Assembly (NCBI GenBank): GCA_946807835.1
Contig: OX327686.1
Location: 9,920,001 to 9,984,000, forward strand
Reading direction: 5' to 3'
DNA: 64,000 nucleotides
Source: Ailanthus altissimus
Taxonomy: Eukaryota; Streptophyta; Magnoliopsida; Sapindales; Simaroubaceae
The position numbers and the translations under genes are program-made. Numbering within the stretch: the first letter of the stretch is position 1; every line of letters begins with the position of its first letter. Positions 10,813 through 21,641 of this stretch are shown one piece after another. The notes under the pieces are model-generated. The model saw only the letters and a list, made by a program, of their open reading frames with translations, was not told where the DNA came from and searched no databases.

Positions 10813-12780
10813 TGTGAAAGGATACAAGGTGTGGTGTAAAGACTTGACACCACCAAGGAGTATCATAAGCCGTGATGTGACGGTCGATGAAACGACCATG
10901 CTGAAAGCCTCCCAAAAAGATAAGAAAGAAAAACCTGTGTCCAAAGAAGACTCAGCACCCCAGTCAATAAAAATTAAAGTAGAGCCTAAAAGTAGATCTG
11001 ATATGCCCTCAAATCAGCACTTCAACAATAAAATCCTTGAAGATGAATCAAAAACACCAACAAATTCCTCTAAGTCCACCCAAAGAAAGACTAGGACTCT
11101 TAAGATGGAACTTGAAGAGTACTAACAAGCCAGAGATAGGCTAAGGAGAACGATTATCCCACCAATCAGGTATGCACAAACAGATCTAGTTGCTCATGCT
11201 TTTAATTCTACTTACACTTTTGAGTATGATGAGTCTAGAATATATGGTGAAACTATAAATAATAAAAATAAGAAAGAATGGTAGCAGGCCATGAAAGAAG
11301 AGATCAGTTCTCGTAGGAAGAACAATACATCAAAAGAAGCTAGTTGAGTGCAAGTGGGTGTATAAGGTAAAGGAGGAGATACCGGGGATAGAGCCTACGA
11401 GATTCAATGCTAGGTTAATTGCACAAGGTTTTACTCAGAGATATAGAGTTAACTTTTATAAGATATTCTCTTCAGTCGTCAAGCACATATCCATTGGGAT
11501 TTTGTTAGTCATGTGTGCAAATCTTGATTTACATCTAGAGCAATAGATGTAAAGATAACTTTTCTGCATTGAGAGCTTGAAGAGACAATATACATGACAC
11601 AGTCGCAAAAGTTTGAAGAGCTTGAAAAAGAAGATCATGCTTGTTTGCTAAAAAAAGTCATTATATAGGTCAAAGCAATCACCTAGACAGTAATATAGGA
11701 GATTTGATGAGTTTATGAAAGCTTATGGCTTTAGTAAGAGCAAGTATGATAAATGCGTGTAATTCAAGAACATAAGTTGTGAGATGATGTATTTACTTCT
11801 ATACGTCGATGATATGTTGATGTATGTAAGAATATGGAAGAAATATAGAAGCTCAAGAAGCAGTTAAGTGGCGAGTTTGAGATAAATAATTTGAGAGCAG
11901 TAAAGAGAATATTGGGTATGGATATTGTGAGGGAAAGAATAGATGTCATATTCTTGTCTCAACAACGATATATACTCAAAACTCTAGAGAAGTTTGGTAT
12001 GTCCAATGCAAAGGCTGTCTCTACTCTTTTGGCCTTGTATTTCAAACTTTCAGCAACACAGTCACTGACATCCAAAGAGGAGAAACTGTAGATGAGTAAA
12101 CTACCATATGCAAACGCTGTATGGAGCATCATGTATAAATAGTTTGCACAAGACCAGACATAGCACAGGTTGTAAGTATGATGAGTAGATACATAGCAAA
12201 TCCATGTAATGATCACTGGCTTGCAGTGAAGTGGATCTTCAGATATCTCAAAGGGACGTCGGATCACGGGCTGATGTATAAAAGGGATAAAGACAGTAGT
12301 AAAATGGTAAGAAAATACGTAGATTCAGATTATGCAAGTGATCTAGATAAGAGACGATCATTGACTGGTTATGTATTTACAGTATTTGGGTATAGTGTGT
12401 GTTGAAGATCAATTCTACAACATGTGGTTGCACTTTCTACCACAGAAGCGGGGTACATGGGTGTTGGTGAAGTTATTAAGGAGGCCGTGTGGTTAAAAAG
12501 CATATGTGCAGAGGTAATGGCTACTGAAGATATGAACACCGGTGTATATTGTGATAGCCAGAATGCTATACACTTAAGCAAGCATCAAGTGTTCCACGAG
12601 ATGTCGAAATACATTGATGTGTGGCTATATTATACTTGAGAGATTTTCCAAAGTAGTGAGTTAGTCTAACGAATATAGCGTCGTCTAAAAATCCTACTGA
12701 CATGTTGACTAAGTCACTGCCCTCGGTTAAGTTCATCCTATGCAAGGACTTAACTGAAGACACTACTTTGTGAGCGTGAC
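10813..12780 (+). pseudogene. Reverse transcriptase and RNase H relic of element A
   Basis: Starts in the linker (KGYKVWCKDLTPPRSIISR), then broken reverse transcriptase blocks. The palm motif YVDD is readable at 11802-11813. RNase H follows: DSDYASDLDKRRSLTGYVF (about 12325-12380), then ALSTTEAGY with the catalytic E, and YCDSQNAIHLSKH. Multiple stops and frame shifts make it non-functional. Order protease, (integrase deleted), reverse transcriptase, RNase H is the copia order. Confidence 0.85.
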
Positions 12781-12831
12781 CGAAGATGCAGAGATAAAAG
12801 ATCGCATTACTTTGTGAATGATTTTGAATCA

Positions 12832-12840
12832 ATTAGGGGA
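12832..12840 (+). other. Polypurine tract of element A
   Basis: ATTAGGGGA directly precedes the 3' LTR start; this is the plus-strand primer position in LTR retrotransposons. Confidence 0.7.
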
Positions 12841-13500
12841 TTTGAGAATGTTGATTAAAAATCATTGGGATATGATTTGGAGAGCAATTCAAGTACGTTG
12901 GGTATGCGAGGATCAAACATGGAGGTGAAAGAAGACAAAAAACATAAGAGGCAATGCCTAGGCATGGGAACCGTGGCACCCAAGTCAGAACCTGAGCGCT
13001 ATGGTGCCCAGACGAGGTGCCCCAGCGCCCGCGGGAACAGTTTCTTGATTTATTACAACGTATTTCGTCTGCCACTTGTTCCAGGACTCTCTAATACGAC
13101 TCCCACATATTTAGGGTAAACATAGGACGTCCTAGAGCCTATATAATGTTTCTCTATTGGCTTGTAAACATAACCTAAGATATCTTAGTGAAATCTTAGA
13201 GAGAAGACACAAATCTTTGTGATCAAACATACTTCGTGATTCTTTGTGAGAGAAAACCCTTGATTGCAAAAGAGAGTGATTACTTTGTGAGTCTTTCTTG
13301 TAAAATGCATACTTTGTAAGTGCCTTAAGATTCAATAATAAGAGTATGTGATCTTGATCTGTCGTGGACATAGGCAAGTTGCCGAACCACGTAAATTCTG
13401 TGTGTTCTTCTTCTACCTTTCTCTCTTTAGTTTCTTAATTACTTATTCTATATTATATTGCTTGTGTTATATTACTTGTTTATGTACTTCTGCTTCAACA
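12841..13500 (+). repeat. 3' LTR of element A
   Basis: Starts TTTGAGAATG (TG end mutated), ends CTTCAACA, and is followed by target duplication AGACT. It has the same GC-rich island (about 12950-13035) and the CCGAACCACGTAAATTCTG block at 13382. Confidence 0.88.
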
Positions 13501-13874
13501 AGACTCATACGAAACTAACTACCCTATAGTGGATTTTTTAATTGAAGCTTATAGAGGACTAAAATAATAGTTGTATAGTCAACTTAGGTTGATTGATATC
13601 CTCCCGATGAAGTTTTTGTTAATTAAATCTAAGCGCTAAAAGAATCGATAGTTTACTATTATTTGATATGTGACATCTAGATAATAATAATAATAAATTA
13701 GTAGGTACTAGTCTGATTCATTATGAATACGACCACTATATGGAGGCATATTCTAAATGAAAATTAGATTATTGATGCAAAATTAAATGTAGTTAAAGAG
13801 TTCTACAAACATGCATTTCATGCATTCATATTATGCTAAAGTTTTATATACTATAAGAGATTGTATGCTAATGT

Positions 13875-15081
13875 ATGAATTTATTTTTTAAAATCATATC
13901 TTCATTCAGCCCACTAACATCTTTCCTTAACCAAAATAAATTAAATGGAAATAATTATATAGAAAAAAAGAACTTAAATATTATTCCCACAACTAAAAAG
14001 TATAAGTTTATCTTAACTGATAAATATCCTCCAAAACTTAATAAAAATGCTCCATAAAATAAAATAAATGCTTAAAGTAGTCACTTCGCTAAGGGCCTAT
14101 CTTTCTCTTTTAGTTTCAATCCTAAGGAAAAGAGTAGTAAGAAAAAGAAGAATAAGTCAAAGAAAGCATCTAATTTAGTATCTGTGCAAATTCAAAAAGA
14201 AAAAAAGAAGTAAGGCCTAAAGAAAAGTACGTCCAATGTAGCATTAAAAGGCATGAGAAACTATCTAATAACTAAGCGTTCAATAGCTAAATTGATAGCT
14301 TCAACTTCTAGTAATTTTTTTTCATTGACCCTAAATAATAGATTCTAAAGTCATTAATTATATTTACAATTCGTTGTAAGGGTTCCAAGAGACATATCAC
14401 TCAATGATGGAGAAATTAATTTTAGACTAAAATATTGTGTAATTGTTACAACCAAAGCAGTGAGAGTTTTTTTTTTATGATTTTAGAACTTTATTATTAA
14501 AGGACTGTTTTTTAGTACTATAACTTAAACGCAACTTGATTTTAGTTAGTTATTTTAATAAGTTTGATTATTTTATTATTTTTTATTCAATTATAGTAAT
14601 CAAAATGAGTAAGTCGTTTATATTTCAGTATGCTTGTTAACAGTCTATACTACATATTTTCTAAAATAAACTCACTCCTTAATACATAATTAAATAATGA
14701 ATCTAATCATCATAAGAAGGTTAAAATATCTCTTACTAATCGAACGTATTTATTGCATCTACATCTTGGTCATATTAGTCTAGATAGGTTCAAAGGCTAG
14801 TCAAAGATAGACCTTTTCTAGTTCATTAAAAATTGAACGACTGCCAATTTATGAATCACGTATAAAAGGTAAAATGGACAAAAGACCCTTTAATGTTAAA
14901 GGTAATAGAGCCACTGAAGCATTAAAATTAGTGCACTCTGATATGTGTGCTTATAGAACCACTGAAGCGTTAAAATTAGTGTACTCTAACATGTGTGTGC
15001 TCATGAACACACAAGTTGGAGGATGTTATAAATATCTTATCACTTTTATTGATGATTATTTTAGATTCAGATATGTATACT
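13875..15081 (+). pseudogene. gag, protease and integrase relic of element B
   Basis: Reading resumes after the nested element A. Copia gag is recognisable as LNQNKLNGNNYIEKKNLNI then KYKFILT (13930-14020). At about 14345-14420 comes a protease-side phrase, YNSLQGFQETYHSMMEKLI. At about 14755-14900 a pre-integrase segment ends GKMDKRPF, followed by LVHSDMC and GGCYKYLITFIDDYFRF, the first catalytic block of the copia integrase. A duplicated phrase (ALKLVHSDMC, then ALKLVYSNMC) at 14910-15000 is a small internal repeat. The rest of the integrase core is absent where the solo LTR sits at 15082. Confidence 0.75.
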
Positions 15082-16503
15082 TGATAAGGGTATATTTTTC
15101 ATTTATTATTTCATGTTTTTATCTTGATATTTTATTATTTTATGAGAATAAATAACTATTTATGTGTATTATTATATATTTATAGGGACTTGAATGAAAT
15201 TTAAAGAAAGAACTCAAGGACTAAAGTGTAAAGTTTTTAAAATATAAACCTATCGACCCAACACCATACACAGCATCGCCCCAACGTTGAAACAATAATA
15301 CAAATAAGAAAATCAGAAAAAATGACCTGTTTAAGTCGTTATCCACAGCCTCAGCGTTGGCAAGCTACCGCACCAACGATGACCCAACACTCCAGCGTCA
15401 AACCTTCATCGCTCAAGCGATATAGGCTTTGAACGCAATGCCCCAATGACAACATGATAGCGCCCCGGCGGTAGTACAATTCCTAACCCGGCAAGAATTA
15501 AGATTTTTTAGCTCATATCAATCCCTATAAAAGACACTCATCTCTAACCTTCAAAAATCATCTAAGAAGACACAAGACACACAAACACAAGTCTTATAAA
15601 GAAATTGGAGCATAATTAAAGTATCTATGGAGAGAAATTCAAGGCATTCTTTGGCATCAAGAGTTCCTTAGGCAGCGCAATCAAGAGCAATTTGATGTCT
15701 ATATCGATTTACTTTTGATTGTATCACGTTTTCTTATTATTTTTGCCGTTGTTCTCTTGTAGCCATTAACTAATATTTCTTTCTAAGGTTAATACTTGAA
15801 CTTAATATGTACGTTTAATTGTCATATCTTTTTAATATTTAATAAAGTTAATTCTTTACTATTCAAATTACTTGTTCTTAATGCTTCAATATATTTTGTC
15901 AATATATGGTGAATGAATTGGTAATATTTTGATAAACTTGGAAGAGAAATCATTATATTTAGACCTAGGTAATTTGATGCAAGATTGTAGAGTAACATTC
16001 AATATTGTATATACAAGTTTCAAATTAGGATAGGAATATACCTAATTGGCATGTATGATCAATAAGACTTGTTTTTCATGAATCTTAGTTTATTACAAGT
16101 ACCATAGGAATATAGGTATTTGATAAATTAGGATATACTTGCATGACTTTATGAGGGGCTTGTGAATACAATAATATCTTGATCAATAACAAAGATTAAA
16201 GGAATTAAATATTAGAGGATTAATCAATAGAAAAATATATTTAGAGATAGTATTAACCCTAAGTTTTCTCTATATTGTTATTTTCCATAACTCTTTACGT
16301 TGTGTTCTTGCTTTTATATTTCTAGAAATTCATTCTTAAATTTTTATTTTTTTGAATAATTACTAGAAAAATATAATTTTGGTATTTGGAGAAAAGTAGA
16401 AATTATCCTTCTGGGTTCGACATCCGACTATTTTGTCCCTTTATTACTTGCATACGATAGTGTATACTTGCACTTAATCTTAAGATATAAAATTATCGCA
16501 TCA
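15082..16503 (+). mobile_element. Solo LTR (Ty3-like) inside element B integrase
   Basis: The insert begins TGATAAGGGT, ends TTATCGCATCA, and is flanked by ATACT (15077-15081) and ATACC (16504-16508), a 4-of-5 target duplication. Near the end, GGGTTCGACATCCGAC followed by ACTTGCA resembles the 3' end of many plant Ty3/gypsy LTRs. It contains a GC-rich stretch (about 15260-15480) and no coding frame. The host integrase does not resume exactly where it stopped, so a host deletion accompanied or followed insertion. Confidence 0.65.
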
Positions 16504-18470
16504 ATACCACATATAAAGTTGTCCAGCATACATGTTGAAAGAGGAAAACGGATAAATTAGAAACCTAAGTTGGAAAATTTTCTGATTATTAGCTATCCTA
16601 AGGGGGAAAAAAATCTTTTTATAATCCTCAAGATAGGAAAATATTTGTTAGCACAAATGCAATTTTCCTTGAGAAAGACTATATGAAATACTTTAAGCAT
16701 AAAAGTAAGATAGTTCTTAATGAGTTATCTAAAAACTCCAATTTTGTGCCTGAGAGAGTCCATGAGTTAGTTCCTAATCCAAATCATAATAACCATCCAA
16801 AGCCAATTGTAGAGCAACAACCATTTTTACTTTGTCATAGTAGAAAGACTATTAGACGTCCAACTATTAATTAGAGTCTTTTCAGGCAATCTTCAATAAA
16901 CATGAACTAAATCCCACTAACTATAATAAAGCATATATATATATATATATATGCTTTATTATAGTTAGTGGGATTCTATGCACTTCAACAAGGTCTGGGT
17001 GCTTATAGAAAAACTTGAAAGGATAAAATCCATAGGGTATAAATTGATCTACAAGAGAAAAAGATGAATAGATGAAAATGTGAAAACCTTCAAAACTAGA
17101 CTTATTGCAAAAGAGCACACTTAGAAGGAATACATCAATTATAAGAAAACCTTTTCACTAGTAGCTATGCTTAAGTCTATCTAAATTATATTATCCATTG
17201 TAACAAATCTTGATTATGAGATTTGGCAAATGGATATTAAGACTACCTTCTTTAATGGCAATTTTGAATAAAGTATCTATATAATACAACTAAATATTTT
17301 TATAACTACAGTTTAAAAGCACATAGTTTGTAAACTACAAAAATTTATATAGGGGCTAAAACAAGCATCTAGATCTTGGAATAGTATATTTGATCAAGCA
17401 ATCAAAGCGTTTGGTTTTGATCAAAATCCTGATGAACCTAATGTACACAAAAAGATAGATGATCAGTTGGTAGTATTTTTTGTCTTATATGTAGATGATA
17501 TACTACTCATTGAGATTGGTATAGAAGCATTATCATATATTAAAATATAGTTATCTAACCATTTTGATATCAATGATCTAAGAGAATCTAGTAACATCCT
17601 TGGGATCAAAGTATTTAGAGATCACAATAAAAGGATATTAGGATTATATCAAGCTGAGTACATTAACAAAATTTTGATCAAATTTTTTATGCAAGATTCT
17701 AAAAAGAGACTGCTTCCTTTTAGACATTGGATTGATCTATCCAAGCATCAGTATCCTTAGACACCTAAAGGGATATATCGTGTGTGAGAGAATCCTTATG
17801 CATCAGCTATAAGAAGTACCATATATGATATTATGTACTAGATCATATATTTGTTATTCAGTTAGAATGGTTAGCAAATATCAGTCAACCTCAAGACTAG
17901 AATATTAGACTATAGTATAGCATATATTCAAGTACTTTCGAAATACAAAAGATTATATACTTATGTATTTTAAGGAGGATCTTGTACCAATTGGTATATA
18001 GATTCAAATTTTTAAATAGATTAAGATACTCGAAGATCAACTTCAGGATATGTGTTTACTTTAGATAATGGGACTGTAAATTAAAGGAGTGCAAAATAAT
18101 CATATATTACAGACTCTACTATGAAAGCTAAATATATAGTTGCATTTGAAGCTACAAAAGATGTTGTATAGCTCCAAAAGTTCCTTATGGAGCTTGAGTT
18201 GATACCTAATGCTAAGGCATCTATTATTATTCATTGTGATAATATCAGAGCTATAGTATAATGCAAGGAACTGAAATACCACTAGAAAGAAAAATACATT
18301 GAGAGAAAATATTATTTGGTGAGGGAGTTTATACAAAAATGAGAGATAATAGTATCCAAAATTGTGTTAGTAAATAATCTAGCAGATTCATTCACCAAGT
18401 CATTATTAACAAAGAGTTTTGAAACTCATATGAATGATAGAGGGGTTCAACAAATGCTCAACATACTTTA
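16504..18470 (+). pseudogene. Integrase C-terminus, reverse transcriptase and RNase H relic of element B
   Basis: At 16650-16860 the linker reads FVSTNAIFLEKDYM in copia fashion. Reverse transcriptase starts at about 16985 (VWVLIEKLERIKSIGYKLIY), with the substrate-binding block at 17225 (QMDIKTTFFNG) and the palm YVDD at 17488-17499. RNase H includes DTRRSTSGYVFTLDNG (about 18025-18075), and the CDN/E positions follow at 18120-18260. Final DSFTKSL and NDRGVQQM lie just before the purine tract. A 66-bp palindrome interrupts the segment just before reverse transcriptase. Many stops are present. Confidence 0.82.
16910..16975. repeat. Perfect 66-bp palindrome with AT core
   Basis: Two 33-base arms are exact reverse complements: the left arm starts AATCCCACTAACTATAAT, the centre is an (AT)n run (about 16933-16952), and the right arm ends TTAGTGGGATT. 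Symmetry breaks immediately outside. It lies in the dead copia B pol gene, between the linker and reverse transcriptase, and interrupts it. It could form a cruciform in DNA or a near-perfect hairpin in RNA. Origin may be a fold-back duplication during replication repair at the AT run. Confidence 0.95.
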
Positions 18471-18496
18471 AACATGTTAAACATTTATAAAGTATG

Positions 18497-18508
18497 CAAG
18501 TGGAAGAT
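18497..18508 (+). other. Polypurine tract of element B
   Basis: CAAGTGGAAGAT immediately precedes the 3' LTR and resembles the AAGTGGGAGAT tract common in plant copia elements. Confidence 0.75.
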
Positions 18509-21500
18509 TGTCATTTTATGCTAAATATTTTATGTCATTTTATGCTATTAAAGCATGTTATGTTATTTTATGTTCTCTAAACATTAAGGCAAGTTAAAGA
18601 TTGTTAAATATTGTTGTTTCATTTTATGCTTTTAAAGCATATATAATAACATTTTCTAATTAATGAAGCTTATTCATACATATGTATTAAGCATACAACA
18701 TGAGGCCATATTTATAAAGTATGCAATCTTTATATTAGGCTTATAATGCTAATACAAAGGAATAGATAACAAGTTCTTTACAAATTAAAACTTTTTTACA
18801 ACCATTAATAAAAATGGCATTTCGGTAAGTAAAATTGTAGTTTTTCTGCTTCTTATAGTAGATAATTTACCTTGATCATCAGAGCAGAGACTTTAAGTAA
18901 AATAAAATAGTGTATATAATACATTGAACATGACTATTATAAATTTTGATCCGGTTAACTAAATATCGTTGATCTTAAATTACAAAAGTTTTAACAAATT
19001 TGATTGGCCTTAATTCTAAGCAACTAATGAACTTACATTCATGAATTGTATCTTTTGAGTTATTAGATCCATATAAATAATCAAAACCTCAATAGCTTAG
19101 AGATATAATTTCATGGGTCATAGGAACATATATTTGTAAGATAGAATCTACTTAGTGATGTTCACCTAAACTATTTGCAATACTTGATCATTTAAATATG
19201 TGGCTACAACTTATTTAATAAATTATTTATTGAATAATAATATTTATTTACAAATATAGATATTGAAAAATAATTATTAGGAATATAGATATTGAAAAAT
19301 AATTATTAGGTATTCAGTATTAAATAGGCAAGATATTTTTTAATGATCTAACTTTAATTATGGATATCAATTAAATGGTCAATTAAGTTGTTATTATTGG
19401 TCTAAGACCAAATCTAATTTAATTAAATTTTTTTTTAATTTATCATAGGTTACTAGAGTGCAACTTTTGACATTTAGTGAAGTTAACTTAGAAGATCTAG
19501 TGGGTCATGAGATGACTTGGACTATGCCTTTTAAGTTGGAGCTAAGAAGTCCATAGGTCTTACAGCTCCACTACTAGCTCAAATCCTAATCAAACTCTAA
19601 ATTTTCGAAGGAGATGCCTATATATAGGAGAGATAGGGAGCAGTAAAAGACAATTATGAGAATATTGATTGAAAATCATCAAGATATGATTTGGAGAACA
19701 AGCCAAGTGCGTAAGGTGCGCAAGGATTAAAGACGAATGTGAAAGAAGGCAAAAGACGAAGGGGGCGGTGCCCAGGCGTAGGGGTCGCGGCGCTGGGTGG
19801 TGTTTCATGAATTGAAACTTCCTTATTTTGTCTCCCACTTGCTTCAGGACTTCCTAATACGACTCTCACACATTTAGAGTGAACCTAGGATGTCCTAAAG
19901 CCTATATAAAGGCTATTAATTGGCTTGTAAATATATCTTTGTGATAGGTTGAGATATCTTTGTGATAACCGAAGAGATCTAAGTTATAAAGTAAGAAATT
20001 TTTGTGGTTCTTTGTGAGAGAAAATTCCTAGAGTACAAGAGAGAGTTTTCTTTGTAATCTTTCTTGTAAAATGTATACTTTGTGAGTGCTTTGTGATTTA
20101 TAATAAAAGGAGTGTGATCTTGATCCGCTGTGAACGTAGGCAAGTTGCTGAACCACGTAATTTTATGTGTTCTTCTTCTACCCTTTCTCTCTTTAATTCT
20201 TTAATAACTTATTTTGCACTATTTACTTGGGTGATATTGCTTGTTTGTGTGCATTTGCTTCAACAAACTAGTATCAGAGCTTAATTTTCTAAGCAGATAT
20301 GACCACACCCAAGTATGAGGTAAAGAAATTTAATGGTATGAATAACTTCAATCTGTGAAAGATTAAGGTTAAGGCGTTGTTGGTGAGCTAAAGGCTAGGC
20401 TCGAAATTAGAGAAGACTGCAGCTCCATCTAGTGTTAAAGAGAAGACACATAGTCATCTAAAGTTAAAGCAGAAAGAAGGGACATTCAAAAAGAGCTTAT
20501 AGCACAATTGTTCTGTCATTGAGCAATGAAGTACTAAAAAAAGTAGCAGGTGAGACGACAGCAATAGGTTTTTGGAAGAAGCTTGATTCACTTTATATGC
20601 GAAAATCATTAGCCAACAGATTGCATATAAAGAAGAAGCTATATCAGTTGTCCATGTCAGAGGGGACGCCGATGAAAGACCACATAGATGCCTTCAATAA
20701 GATCATTATTGATCTTGAGTCTATCAACATCAAGATAGAAGATGAAGATAAAGATAAAGCAATTATCCTGCTGAGCGCCGAGGCACTGGGTGGTCAGAGC
20801 TGCAGTGCCCAGACTGGCGCACCAGCACCGCGGCGGTGAGCGTTGAGTGCCACGGCGCTAGGCGTGGGAAGTGTTTCCCGAATTGAAACTTTCTTATTTC
20901 GTCTCCCACTTACTTCAGAACTTCTTAATACGACTCCCATATATTTAAGGTGAACCTAAAACGTCCTAAAGCCTATATAAAGGCTATCAATTAACTTGTA
21001 AACACATATTTGTGATAGGTTGAGATATCTTTGTGAGAACCCAAGAGATCTAAGTGATCAAGTAAGAAATCTTTATGGTTATTTGTGAAAGAAAATCTCT
21101 AAAGTGCAAAAAAGAGTCTTCTTTATGATCTTTCTTGTAAAATGTATACTTTGTGAGTGCTTTGTGATTCATAATAAAAGGAGTGTGATCTTGATCCGCC
21201 GTGGACGTAAGCAAGTTACCAAACCACGTAATTTTTGTGTGTTCTTCTTCTACCATTTCTCTCTTTAATTCCTTAATAATTTGTTCTTCAGTATTTACTT
21301 GGGTGATATTGCTTATTTGTGTGCTTCCACTTCAACAACAATAATGAGAACAATAAATCTTTTACATATTTTACAAGAAAAAGAGAACTACTTCTTTCCT
21401 CTTAATCTATAGCATTGTCTTAAGTACGTGTAAATTTGAAGATTAAGAAAAATTTACGTGCCGATACGTGTGAGTTTAAAAATTGAAGATAGTAAAAAAA

Positions 21501-21636
21501 TTACAACCATTTAATTTAAAATTTATCAAATGAGAAATTAAAATAATTTTTTATCTTTATACATATAATTATAAATAAGACAATTTAACTTCTACACATT
21601 TATTTCATTAATCGAAAAAAAAAAAATTATCCAACA
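18509..21636 (+). repeat. 3' LTR of element B, split by element C
   Basis: 18509-19649 and 21343-21636 together correspond to the 5' LTR at 5514-6910. The start holds several TCATTTTATGCT repeats not seen as often in the 5' copy. Ends CCAACA, followed by target duplication CATTT. Confidence 0.83.
19655..21337 (+). mobile_element. Copia element C, internally deleted, nested in B 3' LTR
   Basis: Target-site duplication ACAAT lies at 19650-19654 and 21338-21342. The 5' LTR (19655-20265) starts TATGAGAATATTG and ends CAACA; the primer-binding site TAGTATCAGAGC is at 20269-20280. A gag fragment opens with ATG at 20299 (MTTPKYEV) and keeps an open run at 20519-20777 with FWKKLDSLYMRKSLANRL. At about 20777 the gag reading passes straight into the GC-rich island of a truncated 3' LTR, which runs to 21337. 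All of pol, the purine tract and the start of the 3' LTR are missing. Same family as A and D. Confidence 0.85.
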
Positions 21637-21641
21637 CATTT

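Larger units (their letters stand above)
8790..13500 (+). mobile_element. Copia LTR retrotransposon A, nested in B
   Basis: Two LTRs (8790-9480 and 12841-13500) run from TGTGAGAATG or TTTGAGAATG to TTCAACA, with the 5-bp target-site duplication AGACT at 8785-8789 and 13501-13505. A degenerate primer-binding site and a purine tract lie inside the LTRs in the expected places. Gag, zinc knuckle, protease-region, reverse transcriptase and RNase H sequences are present with many stops. The integrase core is missing: the reading jumps from the pre-integrase region to the integrase-reverse transcriptase linker at about 10813. Same family as C (19655-21337) and D (56195-61331). Confidence 0.9.
5514..21636 (+). 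mobile_element. Copia LTR retrotransposon B (outer, nested host)
   Basis: A complete but decayed Ty1/copia element. Two homologous LTRs begin TGTTAGAC (5514) and TGTCATTT (18509) and end at CCAACT (6910, decayed CA) and CCAACA (21636). The 5-bp target-site duplication CATTT is at 5509-5513 and 21637-21641. A tRNA-iMet-type primer-binding site, copia-order gag, protease, integrase, reverse transcriptase and RNase H pieces and a polypurine tract lie between. Three later elements interrupt it: A at 8790-13500, a solo LTR at 15082-16503 and C at 19655-21337. Removing these and their duplications leaves about 8.3 kb. Every reading frame is broken, so it is not autonomous. Confidence 0.88.
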
